From Natronococcus sp. A-GB7 (GTDB lineage Archaea; Halobacteriota; Halobacteria; Halobacteriales; Natrialbaceae), in contig NZ_JARUKV010000004.1 in NCBI RefSeq assembly GCF_029688865.1, positions 62,001 through 126,000 on the forward strand: a stretch of DNA of 64,000 nucleotides. Direction: 5' to 3'. Below the pieces are notes generated by a model that was given only the letters and a program-made list of their open reading frames with translations, was not told where the DNA came from and made no database searches. Of the stretch, positions 45,067-53,706 are shown piece after piece. The position numbers and the translations under genes are program-made. The first letter of the stretch is position 1; each line of letters opens with the position of its first letter.

Positions 45067-46038
45067 CTACATGTAGCCGAGATCGCGAAGACGCTCCATC
45101 AGGTCCTCCTTGTCCTGGGCGCGGCCCGCGCGCTCGGTCGTCCCCTCGAGGTCCTGGAGCCAGGCGGGGTCGTCCTCGGTCTTCTCGGTGCTGATCTCGC
45201 TACCCAGCGATCGGAACCCTTCCCAGTACTTCGGCGAGACGGGCGTGTCGCGGGGCTCGAGGCCCTCGGGCAGGTCGTCCTTGCCCTCGGGGACGTAGCC
45301 CTCGTCGGGGAACTCCGACACGGTGTCGGGGACGACGAAGTCCCAGAACGCCTCCCAGACGGCGGCCTCCTCGAACTGCAGGATGGGCTGGACGCGGTCG
45401 TGGGGCGGGTAGATGTCGGGGTCATGGCGCGGCGAGAAGAACGTCTCGTCGGCGCGGGCCTCCTGTTCGTCCCAGCGGACGCCCGAGAGGATGCCGTCGA
45501 TGTCGTGTTCCTCTAAGGCGTTGTTCAGCGCGACCGTCTTCAGCAGGTGGTTGCCGACGTAGGTGTCGAGCAGGAACGGGAAGGTGTCCTCCTCGTACTC
45601 GAGCAGATCCCGGACGTGGTGGCGGTTCTGCTCGGAGAGCTCCTCGATCTCGATCTCGTCGCCGGGTTCGAGGCCGTGCTCGTCGACGTACTCGCCGACG
45701 TCCTCGTTGCGCGCGTAGATAACCTCGAGATCCCACCGGTCGGCCCAGTCGTCGACGAAGTCGTGGATCTCGTCGAAGTGCTGGTAGTGGTCGATGAAGA
45801 TCGCGGGGGGGACCTCGAGGTCGTACCGCTCGGCGACCTCCTTGACGAAGTACAGCACGAGCGTCGAGTCCTTGCCGCCGGTCCACATCACCGCAGGGTT
45901 CTCGTACTGCTCGAGACCCTGTCGGGTGACCTCGACGGCCTTCTCGATCTTGTCGTTGATGTGCGGGTAGTCCTCGGGATCCTGGCCCTCGCCGTCGTCG
46001 TAGTTTACGTCGACGTAGTCGGGGAAGTTCTCGGTCAT
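45067..46038 (-). CDS. PAPS-reductase family PP-loop protein (sulfate adenylyltransferase CysD-like)
   Basis: A 323-residue protein of the phosphoadenosine phosphosulfate reductase superfamily. The PP-loop reads PAVMWTGGKDSTLVLYFVKE, as in CysD and PAPS reductases. Further anchor segments: FIDHYQHFDEIHDFVDDWAD, LKTVALNNALEEHDIDGILSG followed by VRWDEQEARADETFFSPRHD, and a C-terminal helical tail. It may adenylate sulfate or work in thiouridine or other sulfur chemistry; no CysN, sulfite reductase or PAPS kinase gene is adjacent. A TTTAA-type TATA-like box is at about 46068-46072. Confidence 0.82.
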   Translation of the reverse strand: MTENFPDYVDVNYDDGEGQDPEDYPHINDKIEKAVEVTRQGLEQYENPAVMWTGGKDSTLVLYFVKEVAERYDLEVPPAIFIDHYQHFDEIHDFVDDWADRWDLEVIYARNEDVGEYVDEHGLEPGDEIEIEELSEQNRHHVRDLLEYEEDTFPFLLDTYVGNHLLKTVALNNALEEHDIDGILSGVRWDEQEARADETFFSPRHDPDIYPPHDRVQPILQFEEAAVWEAFWDFVVPDTVSEFPDEGYVPEGKDDLPEGLEPRDTPVSPKYWEGFRSLGSEISTEKTEDDPAWLQDLEGTTERAGRAQDKEDLMERLRDLGYM

Positions 46039-46187
46039 CGTACTGTAATTAGATATAATTAGGAGCGTTAAACCGTTTGTGGGACCGGAAACCTCTGACG
46101 GAACTCCGGACGCTAGAGGCTACCGGACAGGTCGGCTGTCGGCGAGTGAACAAATCGTTTATTTATCCTGGCTCGAGAATACTCACC

Positions 46188-46850
46188 ATGATCGATGCGG
46201 TCGCCGCCGCGTTCGTCCTCGCCGGGATCGCCCTCCTGCTCTCCGGCACCGCCCTCTCGGTGTACGGCGTCGTCGCCACGGGTCTCGCGGCGGGCGCCGG
46301 TGGCGGGTATCTGGTCGGCCCCGCGGTCGGAGCCGCGCTGGGACTCGAGGGCGCCGCGGCCGCGGGAACGGCCGCCGCACTCGGCGCGGTCGTCGGCGGT
46401 CTCGGGAGCTATCTGCTCCTGTCCGTCGCCGTCTCGCTACTGGGATTCGTCGTCGGGACCGTCCTCGCAACGGCCGCGCTCTCCTCGAGCGCCGCCGTGG
46501 ACGGCTGGCTCGCCGAGTGGGGCGGCGCCGTCGCCGTCGGCCTCGTCGCCGCCGTCCTCGGGCTGGTACTCACGCGGTGGGTGACCGCCGCGATCACGGC
46601 GGTCGTCGGCGCTGCGCTCGCTTCCCGATCGCTCACCCCGGAGGGGATCGTCGCGGGTTACGAGTCGCTAACTCTCGAACCACTGCTGTTCGAGGTCGCG
46701 TCGCCGGCGTTCCTGGCGCTGGTCGCGGTCGGCCTCCTCTCGCAGTTCGGTCTCTTCTCGCTTGGGACGCTCCGGCGGCTGGTCCGGGCCGTTCCGGGAC
46801 TCGTGCTTCCGTCGAGTCGCCGTCACGAGGACCCAGACGCGACGAGATGA
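46188..46850 (+). CDS. Hypothetical membrane protein, Ala/Gly-rich
   Basis: A 220-residue membrane protein with about six helices. The N-terminal part (IDAVAAAFVLAGIALLLSGT, then GLAAGAGGGYLVGPAVGAAL) has repeated GxxxG- and Ala-rich segments, similar to DUF4203/TMEM198-type haloarchaeal proteins, followed by a helix WGGAVAVGLVAAVLGLVLTRW and a C-terminal pair ending in a basic tail. No catalytic or transport motif is visible. It lies divergent from the PAPS-reductase-like gene. Confidence 0.65.
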   Translation: MIDAVAAAFVLAGIALLLSGTALSVYGVVATGLAAGAGGGYLVGPAVGAALGLEGAAAAGTAAALGAVVGGLGSYLLLSVAVSLLGFVVGTVLATAALSSSAAVDGWLAEWGGAVAVGLVAAVLGLVLTRWVTAAITAVVGAALASRSLTPEGIVAGYESLTLEPLLFEVASPAFLALVAVGLLSQFGLFSLGTLRRLVRAVPGLVLPSSRRHEDPDATR

Positions 46851-46888
46851 CGAGATAGCGGGAGCGAAGCCGACTCGTCCACGAAGTT

Positions 46889-48268
46889 CTACTCGTCGGT
46901 CAACGCTGCCTCGAGGTCGTAGTAGTTCCCGGGGCCGCCGCCGTCTCTCCCTCGGGCCGGTTTCGCGGACGGCCGGAAGGTGAACGCGCCGGTCACGCTG
47001 TCACTGACGAACACGAAGTCCCGCGCCTCATTGTAGACCGCGCCCCAGGCAAACGGCGGCGTCGAGGGGACAACCCCGACGTCGTCGTGGTCGGTCGCGA
47101 TCTCCGCGCCGTCGGTCGTCCCGTACCGTTCGGTCGGGACCGGGTTCCGCGGATCCGTGATGTTGGCCATCCAGGCGCCATTGCGGTAGCCGCCGTCGAC
47201 GAGCAGCGTCTCGTCGCCGTCCCGGAGGATGTCGTGGAAATGAGTCGTCCACCAGAAGGTCTGGCCAGCACCCATCTCCCTGGCGTCCGGCGAGGTGGTG
47301 AAGCCGATCGGCTGTGGGTCCTCGAGGCTCCCCTCGTCCCAGCCGATGTCGAAGACGTGTTTCCCACCCGGGACGCCGGAGCCGATCTCGTCGCCGACGA
47401 CCGCGATATCCCGTTCGGGGTCGAAGTGGGCGTGGTGGCAGCTCTCGAAGCCGGGTTCGCCGACCTCGGTGTAGTCGGGCGCCTGGGTGTAGTCGAAACG
47501 GCCGATCTCGGTCGGCTGCATCGGCTCGTCGAGATCGAGGATCGCGTACCCCTGGAATTGGCCGGCAATGTACGCACAGTGGAGGACGTTCCGCACGGGA
47601 TCGACCTCCGTCGCGTGACAGTAGCCGTTCGGCCCGGCCAACTCGCCGAGTTCGGGGTCGGCGGGATCGCTGACGTCGAGCGGGATGACGCCCGGCTGAC
47701 TGCCGGTCTTGTCGATCAGATACATGATCTCCTCGTCAGGATGCTCGCTCAGGGTGTGAACGCCCGTGTTCGGCGTCTCGACCTGCGCGAGTACGACGGG
47801 ATCGTCCGGCGTCCCTTCTTCCCAGCCGAAGTCGACGACTTCGATCCCTTTCTCACCGACGTCATCGTCGTCGATCTCCTGGGAACGATAGTACAGCCCG
47901 TCGCGGGTGCCGTCGAACCGGACGTGGTTCGACCTGGTGCCCTCGGCCGACTCGACGCGGTGTACCTCGGTCGGATCCGCCAGATCGTCGAGGTCGTACA
48001 GCGTGCTCGCGGTCTCGATCCCGGTTCGGGGCCAGCTGCTGACGACGCCCCAGCGTCCGTCCTCGCTGACGTCTCCGAACGTGTACATCGGGGAATCCTC
48101 GGTGAGTTCGTGGCCGAGGAACTCGAGCCGTCCGCGGGTGCGGGCGTTCGCGTGATCCGGCGGCCCGCCTCGAGCGTCGCCCCGAGTCGCCGTCCCGGTA
48201 CCGATCGCTCCTGCAAGGCCTGTCGTAGCGATACCTGCAACGAACCGTCGGCGGGAGTGATCTGTCAT
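46889..48268 (-). CDS. Tat-exported LVIVD-type beta-propeller protein
   Basis: A 459-residue exported protein. It starts MTDHSRRRFVAGIATTGLAG, a twin-arginine signal. The mature part is made of repeated blades: WGVVSSWPRTGIETASTLYD, GTRSNHVRFDGT, EKGIEVVDFGWEEG, NTGVHTLSEHP, GVIPLDVSDPADPELGEL, YAILDLDEPMQPTEIGRF, GFESCHHAHFDPERDIAVVG. The sets of (L/I)-x-V-D and DP/D-blade turns are the LVIVD repeat. Extracellular scaffold or binding protein; partners unknown. It is encoded on the minus strand with its own upstream region. Confidence 0.82.
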   Translation of the reverse strand: MTDHSRRRFVAGIATTGLAGAIGTGTATRGDARGGPPDHANARTRGRLEFLGHELTEDSPMYTFGDVSEDGRWGVVSSWPRTGIETASTLYDLDDLADPTEVHRVESAEGTRSNHVRFDGTRDGLYYRSQEIDDDDVGEKGIEVVDFGWEEGTPDDPVVLAQVETPNTGVHTLSEHPDEEIMYLIDKTGSQPGVIPLDVSDPADPELGELAGPNGYCHATEVDPVRNVLHCAYIAGQFQGYAILDLDEPMQPTEIGRFDYTQAPDYTEVGEPGFESCHHAHFDPERDIAVVGDEIGSGVPGGKHVFDIGWDEGSLEDPQPIGFTTSPDAREMGAGQTFWWTTHFHDILRDGDETLLVDGGYRNGAWMANITDPRNPVPTERYGTTDGAEIATDHDDVGVVPSTPPFAWGAVYNEARDFVFVSDSVTGAFTFRPSAKPARGRDGGGPGNYYDLEAALTDE

Positions 48269-48531
48269 AGTAAGTTAAACTGGCTGAACGATATTTCAAG
48301 CGATACTGTATTGTATCTAGCTAAGATACTACAGAATTGAATTAGAGAGAAACCATTATATAATTCTTTTTCGTGACTGCGAATTTCGGTAGGGTGGCCG
48401 TTCCGTTCGACCGCCCTGCTGGGACGGTCTCGCGGGAGCGCGTCTCGAGCCGACCGTGTCGGCGCGTTCACCGGACGATGCCGGCGGAATGCGGTGGTTT
48501 ACTTTGTACACCGTCGGTCCAGACCCGTGCG

Positions 48532-49323
48532 ATGACGTTCCCCGAAGACCGACTCGCGAGACACCTCGTCGACGACGAATCGGTTCGCGTTCTCGAGACC
48601 GGTTCGTTCCTCGGAGAGCCCGGATTGGGGTCGGTGACCGTCGGCCTCACCGATCGGCGCGTGCTCTGCGTCTCGGAGGGAGGTGCGTTCGCGAGCGTCG
48701 AACACGAACACGTTAGCTCGGTTCGGAGCCGACCCCGTACCCGGTTGGAGTATCGGTTCCGAACCGACGACGCGCTCCTGGTCGGAGCCGCCGGAGCGCT
48801 GCTGGCGGCGATCTGGGTCCTTGTCGCGGTCGGCGCCGATGCCGGCGTGGGACCGATCGGCGGCGCGCTCACGACTACGCTCGCGGCGGTCGCCGCGACG
48901 GCTCTCGCGGCGACCCACCGCATCCGAGCGGCAACCGGGCTCGAGCGGCCGGTTCGGCGGCTCCTGGTCGGCGCTGGCTGCTTCCTCCTCCTGTCGATCG
49001 CCGCGCTCGCGACCGTCTTCTCGGCGATCTCCCCGTCGCTGCTGGCGCTCGCAACGGTCGTCGGGCTGGCGAACCTCGCCTGCACACCCCGGTTCGTCGC
49101 CGCGTTCGACGGCGTCGGACTCTCGCGAACGCGCGCGACCGAGCTGACGATCGCTACGGCCGACGGCGGGACGCTGCGACTCCTGCTCGAGGCCGACTCC
49201 GAACTCGGTCGAGAGGTCGGCGCCTCGATCGCTCGAGGCGACTCGCCCTCGTCGAACGGTTCCGCCGACGACAACGGACCGACGCTCCTCGCTCGAGATC
49301 CCGTCGAGGACGACGGGCGATAA
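48532..49323 (+). CDS. Membrane protein with PH-like N-terminal domain
   Basis: A 263-residue protein. Start MTFPEDRLARHLVDDESVRVLE opens a soluble part with VTVGLTDRRVLCVSEGG (about 35-50), resembling bacterial-PH (bPH) domain strands, followed by four predicted helices (about 83-100, 108-122, 142-158, 162-178), then a second short strand-rich part with ELTIATADGGTLRLLLEAD and a disordered acidic tail. Its architecture suggests a membrane-bound protein with PH-like sensing; unknown function. Confidence 0.65.
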   Translation: MTFPEDRLARHLVDDESVRVLETGSFLGEPGLGSVTVGLTDRRVLCVSEGGAFASVEHEHVSSVRSRPRTRLEYRFRTDDALLVGAAGALLAAIWVLVAVGADAGVGPIGGALTTTLAAVAATALAATHRIRAATGLERPVRRLLVGAGCFLLLSIAALATVFSAISPSLLALATVVGLANLACTPRFVAAFDGVGLSRTRATELTIATADGGTLRLLLEADSELGREVGASIARGDSPSSNGSADDNGPTLLARDPVEDDGR

Positions 49324-49362
49324 CGCACAACTGCTAACCACCCCCGCTGTGAACGTCTTGAT

Positions 49363-50580
49363 ATGCGAGTTATCGACGCCGACGTGGTCGTGACGGGCCG
49401 TGACGAATCGCCGCTGTCGGACGGCCGGCTCGTCGTCGACGACGAGGGGCGGATCGACGCCGTCGGGACGCAGGAGGACGTCGCCGCACCGTCGGGGGCC
49501 GCCCACGACAGCTACCCCGTAATCACGCCGGGCCTGATCGACGCCCACGTTCACCTGCAAGGGACCCGGGAGATGAACCCGCTCGTCTGGGCCACCGAGT
49601 CCTCGGAACTCGGCGCCGCACGAGCGACCGCGGATCTTCGATCGCTTCTCGAAGCGGGCTTTACCGCCGTCCGGGACGTCGGCTCCTCGACGGGACTGGG
49701 GCTTCGCGGGGCCGTCGCCGAGGGCGCGATTCCGGGGCCGAGGGTGTTCACGAGTGGTCGGAGTATCAGTCAGACGGGGGGCCACGGCGACTCACACTTC
49801 CTCCCCTACGAGTGGGCCGCGGACGGCGACGACGCGCTCGCGACGCTGGCCGACGGCGCCGACGAGTGTCGCAAGGAGGCCCGCAAGCGGATCCGTGACG
49901 GCGTCGACGTCCTCAAGATCATGACGACCGGCGGGGTGTTGAGCGAGAAGGACGCCCCCGACCAGAGCCAGTTCACCGACGCCGAGATCCGGGCGTTCGT
50001 CGAGGAGGCCCACCGGGTCGGGATTCCGGTCGCCTCCCACGCCCAGGGCGCGCCGGGAATCAAGGCGGCGCTCCGCAACGGCGTCGACACCATCGAACAC
50101 GGGTTCTGGGTCGACGAGGAGTGTCTCGAGCTGTTCGCCGAGACGGGAGCGAGCTTCGTCCCCACGCTGTCGATCATGGATCGCCTACTCGAGCACGGGG
50201 CCGACCACGGCGTTCCCGACTACGGCCTCGAGAAGGCCCGCGAGGCCAGCGAAGCCCACTTCGACTCCGTCCGGCGCGCCTACGAGGCCGGCGTTCCGAT
50301 CGCGACCGGGACGGACTTCCTCGGCCCCGAGCTGGTCCCCCACGGCGAGAACGCCCTCGAACTCGAGCTGTTCGTCGAGGAGATCGGCATGAGCGAACAC
50401 GAGGCGCTCCAGGCCGCGACCCGGGTCGCCGCCGAGACCGTTCCCGCCGACGATATCGGCACGCTCGAGGTCGGCAACCGCGGCGACGTCCTCGCGCTCG
50501 TCGGCGATCCCTGCGAGGAGATCGGCGCCGTCAGGAGCCCGGAGACGGTGTACGTCGACGGCGAACCGGTCGGTCTGTAG
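49363..50580 (+). CDS. Metal-dependent amidohydrolase (prolidase/imidazolonepropionase-like)
   Basis: A 405-residue amidohydrolase superfamily protein. The metal sites are intact: DAHVHL (residues 64-69), the bridging Lys in DVLKIMTTGG, His in ASHAQG and EHGFW, and the final Asp in ATGTDFLG. The SQTGGHGD loop near residue 140 fits Xaa-Pro dipeptidase-type (Sgx9260-like) members. It cleaves a C-N bond in a cyclic amide, peptide or amine; substrate undefined. Start MRVIDADVVVTG at 49363, in the same direction as the PH-like protein 40 bp upstream. Confidence 0.86.
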   Translation: MRVIDADVVVTGRDESPLSDGRLVVDDEGRIDAVGTQEDVAAPSGAAHDSYPVITPGLIDAHVHLQGTREMNPLVWATESSELGAARATADLRSLLEAGFTAVRDVGSSTGLGLRGAVAEGAIPGPRVFTSGRSISQTGGHGDSHFLPYEWAADGDDALATLADGADECRKEARKRIRDGVDVLKIMTTGGVLSEKDAPDQSQFTDAEIRAFVEEAHRVGIPVASHAQGAPGIKAALRNGVDTIEHGFWVDEECLELFAETGASFVPTLSIMDRLLEHGADHGVPDYGLEKAREASEAHFDSVRRAYEAGVPIATGTDFLGPELVPHGENALELELFVEEIGMSEHEALQAATRVAAETVPADDIGTLEVGNRGDVLALVGDPCEEIGAVRSPETVYVDGEPVGL

Positions 50581-50630
50581 AGCACTCGAGTCACCGATAG
50601 TACTATTCCTCAGCGACCGAAGGTCCGGCC

Positions 50631-50942
50631 ATGGGAACGATCGACGCAAGCGACCTCCTGCCCGCCGAACGGCTTCGAACGAGTGCGCTCGAGGGCGAAA
50701 TCACCCAGCTCCACCGGGGAGACAGACACGCTGCGGAGGGCGACACCTTCGAGATCGAGGGGACGACGTTCGAACTCGTCGAGGTGACCGAACGTCGACT
50801 CGGGGATCTGACCGACGAGGACGCACGCGCCGAGGGGTCGTCGGATCTCGAGGCCTACAAGCGACGGATCGAGCGCACTCACGGTACCGAGTGGGACGAC
50901 GAGAACACTGCCGTCCTCCACCGGTTCGAACCGGTTTCCTGA
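50631..50942 (+). CDS. ASCH-domain protein (PUA-like)
   Basis: A 103-residue small protein. The segment GDTFEIEGTTFELVEVTERR and the following LGDLTDEDARAEGSSDLEAY form the conserved ASCH core: a strand, E-V-x-E, then DEDARAEGxxDLEAY. ASCH domains resemble PUA folds and are thought to bind RNA or act in translation/coactivation. The N-terminal part has an LHRGDRHAAEGD turn. Encoded 50 bp after the amidohydrolase, same orientation, so they may be co-transcribed. Confidence 0.78.
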   Translation: MGTIDASDLLPAERLRTSALEGEITQLHRGDRHAAEGDTFEIEGTTFELVEVTERRLGDLTDEDARAEGSSDLEAYKRRIERTHGTEWDDENTAVLHRFEPVS

Positions 50943-50951
50943 TCCCGATCG

Positions 50952-51266
50952 TCAGGGTTCCGAGAACCGGGCCAGACACTCCCGACAGCACTGTTCGTCG
51001 ACGTCGCTCGAGTCTCCACAGGTCGGACATCGCGACCCCGAGCCGTCGGCGCGGTCGAACTCGAGCCCGTTTGCTAGCACGGCGAGGACGTCGTCGTCCG
51101 GCGACGGCTCGAGGGCACCCTGCTGGCGTAGCTCGAGGACGAGCGCGTCGTTTTGCAGTCGTTCTAACCCCCGAACGAGACCCAGAAAGAGGAGCGTTGG
51201 CGCGACCGTGACGAACGCCGCGAGCGCGAGTCGGCCGACGATCCCGTAGCTGCTCGGATCGTCCAT
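50952..51266 (-). CDS. Membrane protein with C-terminal zinc ribbon
   Basis: A 104-residue protein. An N-terminal helix (LALAAFVTVAPTLLFLGLVR, residues 13-32) is followed by a helical linker and a C-terminal zinc ribbon CPTCGDSSDVDEQCCREC (residues 80-97) with CxxC ... CxxC ligands. The layout - one membrane anchor plus a zinc ribbon - recalls small regulatory or assembly proteins of haloarchaea. No family name is given. Convergent with the ASCH gene, 9 bp apart. Confidence 0.65.
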   Translation of the reverse strand: MDDPSSYGIVGRLALAAFVTVAPTLLFLGLVRGLERLQNDALVLELRQQGALEPSPDDDVLAVLANGLEFDRADGSGSRCPTCGDSSDVDEQCCRECLARFSEP

Positions 51267-51339
51267 ACGAGGAGTACGGGAACGGAACGGAAATCGCTAC
51301 CGTCGGTCGGATTTCGAGACGCTCGCGGGGCGAGACCGA

Positions 51340-51921
51340 TCAGTCGCTGATGAACTTGTTGTCCCGCCAGTTGACGCCGCCCTGGCTCGAGCTGTGGTCC
51401 CGCGGACCTTCGACGACCTCGATGTCGGCGGGTCGGGGCTCGCCCTCGACGATCCGGGTCGCCTCGAGTTCGCCGTCGAACTCGGCGATCGCCGTCAGAG
51501 TGCCTTTCTCGGCGGCCTCGGCGATCTCACAGAGGACGAGGAACATCTCGTACTGCAGCAGTGAGTTCTGGAGGACGGTCTCGCGGTCGCCCTTGAACGC
51601 GGCGAACTCGACGAGTTCGGACTCGATCTCGTCCTCCTCGTCCTCGTCCCAGCGAAAGGAGTTGTGTCGCTCGTCGGGGTCTTCCTCGTAGACCCGGTTC
51701 TCGGTGACGCTGGCCTTGAGCTGGGCGGTCGGCGTGTACTTGCTTACCGTCTCGTCCTCGGCGACGGCTTTCAGGATGAGCGTGTTGTTTCGCCGCGTGA
51801 TCTCGACGTCCGAGACCCCGTCGGGGTACGTCGCCTCGTCGATGTGGTCGTGGAGGTCTTCGAGGGGCAGTTCGAGGGTCGAATGCAGCCGATATACGTG
51901 TCTGGATTCCTCTGTGGACAT
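51340..51921 (-). CDS. Conserved haloarchaeal acidic protein of unknown function
   Basis: A 193-residue very acidic soluble protein. The first 80 residues form strands (HVYRLHSTLELP, VEITRRNNTLILKAVAED, YTPTAQLKASVTENRVY), then an acidic stretch, then a helix LVEFAAFKGDRETVLQNSLL and a strand-turn LTAIAEFDGELEATRIVE; the end is disordered. Conserved in many haloarchaea as a DUF without function; I cannot place it further. The codon use agrees with the surroundings. Confidence 0.65.
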   Translation of the reverse strand: MSTEESRHVYRLHSTLELPLEDLHDHIDEATYPDGVSDVEITRRNNTLILKAVAEDETVSKYTPTAQLKASVTENRVYEEDPDERHNSFRWDEDEEDEIESELVEFAAFKGDRETVLQNSLLQYEMFLVLCEIAEAAEKGTLTAIAEFDGELEATRIVEGEPRPADIEVVEGPRDHSSSQGGVNWRDNKFISD

Positions 51922-52036
51922 AGTGGGAAGGTGTGGGACGGTCGCTGGTTCCTAGTACGGTCGCGTGGCTTATATGACCTGCTATTAAATTCGAGCGCTT
52001 CCAAGAGGAATAAATTCAATTCGGTCTTGCCGCTAG

Positions 52037-52384
52037 TTATTCGTCGGCCTCGAGCGTCTCGGCCAGCTCGCCGCGCTCCTCGAGTTCGGCGAGGATGTCC
52101 GAGCCGCCGACGAACTCGCCATCGACGAACGTCTGCGGGATCGTCTCCCAGCCGCTGTGGTCCTCGAGGGCCGCGCGGTACTCGTCGAGCGAGTCGAGGA
52201 CGTCGACGGTCTCGTAGTCGTCGCGATACTGGTCGATCAGCCCGAGCGCGCGGCGGGAGTAGCCACACTGCGGCATCAGTTCCGTCCCCTTCATGAAGAG
52301 GACAACGTCGTTGTCCTCGAGCACGTCGGCGACCTGTTCGTCGACTTCGTCCTGATCGAGCCCCTGGTTCGGTGGAAAGTCCAT
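52037..52384 (-). CDS. Monothiol glutaredoxin family protein
   Basis: A 115-residue glutaredoxin of the monothiol type: the site MPQCGYSRRALGLI places Cys40 in CGYS (the CGFS-type motif), with GWETIPQTFVDGEFVGGSDI being the cis-Pro and glutathione/ligand-binding loop. CGFS-type proteins carry iron-sulfur clusters and serve assembly or delivery; haloarchaea use other thiols than glutathione. It is followed by two YeeE-type permease halves in the same direction (72 bp spacing), a typical neighbourhood for sulfur handling. Confidence 0.88.
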   Translation of the reverse strand: MDFPPNQGLDQDEVDEQVADVLEDNDVVLFMKGTELMPQCGYSRRALGLIDQYRDDYETVDVLDSLDEYRAALEDHSGWETIPQTFVDGEFVGGSDILAELEERGELAETLEADE

Positions 52385-52455
52385 ACAGCGGGTACGGTCG
52401 TGACGCGGATAGACCTTACGTCCCCGGTTATCGCGCCGCGGTTCGATCGGCGTCG

Positions 52456-52923
52456 TCAGTCAGCCGTCGACGCCGGGGCGTCGCCCTCGGCCCGGGCCGA
52501 CCGCCAGTAGCCCTGAACGTAGGCGCCGAGGAACATGCCGACGATCCCGTAGAGGATCGCCACGTTCCCGATCCCGAGGCTGGCGTAGGCCGCGCCGGGG
52601 CAGATTCCGGAAAGTCCCCAGCCGACGCCGAAGATGCCGCCACCGAGGACGACGTTTCGGTCGAGGGTCTTCAGCCGGCGGGCGTAGGGAGTGCCGGTAA
52701 ACGGCGCCGTGCTTCGGACCAGTTTGATGCCGAAGAACGTGATCCCCGTCACGACCGCGGCGCCGAACATGACAAAGAGCAGCCCGAAGTCCTCGAACTG
52801 CAGGAAGTTCAGGACGATCTCGGGCTGGGCCATGTGGCTAAAGCCGAGCCCGAAGCCGAAGATCAGCCCGCCGACGAACACCAGCGGCATGAACAGCGGG
52901 TGTTGCTCGTGATCGGCGCTCAT
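52456..52923 (-). CDS. YeeE/YedE family permease, C-terminal-type half
   Basis: A 155-residue membrane protein with about four helices. The signature GWGLSGICPGAAYASLGIG (Cys in GxCPG) is the C-terminal-type motif of YeeE/YedE transporters, which import thiosulfate or other sulfur compounds; the N-terminal start HPLFMPLVFVGGLIFGFGLG contains the paired GFGLG region. It works with the other half encoded next upstream; in many organisms the halves are joined in one protein. Confidence 0.85.
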   Translation of the reverse strand: MSADHEQHPLFMPLVFVGGLIFGFGLGFSHMAQPEIVLNFLQFEDFGLLFVMFGAAVVTGITFFGIKLVRSTAPFTGTPYARRLKTLDRNVVLGGGIFGVGWGLSGICPGAAYASLGIGNVAILYGIVGMFLGAYVQGYWRSARAEGDAPASTAD

Positions 52924-53008
52924 CGCTTACACCTCCGTTCGTGGCTCGCGGTTCGCTTCGCTCGCCGCTGGCGTCTCCGGGATTCTCGCACAGCTCGAAT
53001 CCCGCGCA

Positions 53009-53566
53009 TCAGGGACTCACCCCCAGGGCCTGCACCAGCTGGGCGACCCCGATCGCGATCAGCAGGAAGGTCGCCACGCCGACGAGGGACGCGCTCGAGG
53101 CCGAGCCCACGCCACAGACCCCGTGGCCCGACGTGCAGCCCTTCCCGACCCGGGTGCCGATCCCGATCAGGATCCCGCCGAGGAACAGCCGCCAGGGCTG
53201 GACCTCGGTCATCCACAGCGTCAGCCCGCCGACGTCGTAGAGCTGCCCGGTCGTCGCGGGCTGGTGGAGCGAACTCGAGACCAGCCCGGACTGGAAGGTG
53301 ACCGCGTAGACGGCTGCGCCGGCGACGATCCCGAGCGTGAAAACGACCCGCCAGTCCCGCGAGGAGACGTACCGCTGGAACCGCGAGAGGTTCGAGACGT
53401 ACGAGAGGGTCGATTCGAGGAACGTGCTTGCACCAGCGGCGATGCCGGTGCCCAGATAGATAACGACGGTGCCGAGCCCGACGAGGAGCCCGCCGATCGC
53501 GTAGTGGCTGATCCCGTTCGGGAACAGCTCCCCGAACGCGACCGCGAGGAGTGCTGTGGCTGTCAT
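53009..53566 (-). CDS. YeeE/YedE family permease, N-terminal-type half
   Basis: A 185-residue membrane protein with about five helices. The motif RVGKGCTSGHGVCGVGSASS (Cys residues in GKGCTSGHGVCG) is the other conserved YeeE/YedE substrate-relay site. Together with the downstream 155-residue half it should form a full sulfur-compound permease. Only 85 bp separates the two. Start MTATALLAVAFGEL at 53566. Confidence 0.86.
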   Translation of the reverse strand: MTATALLAVAFGELFPNGISHYAIGGLLVGLGTVVIYLGTGIAAGASTFLESTLSYVSNLSRFQRYVSSRDWRVVFTLGIVAGAAVYAVTFQSGLVSSSLHQPATTGQLYDVGGLTLWMTEVQPWRLFLGGILIGIGTRVGKGCTSGHGVCGVGSASSASLVGVATFLLIAIGVAQLVQALGVSP

Positions 53567-53706
53567 TGTACGATCGATGGGGACGGCGAGGCATCAATCC
53601 TCCTCACTCGGGGAAACTTGTGCGTATCTCGGAGCCGTCAGGACCGGCTCGAGCCGGAAGCCGGGAAGGGAACGACCTTCCGCGTGTACGCGTGGCGATC
53701 GGTCGG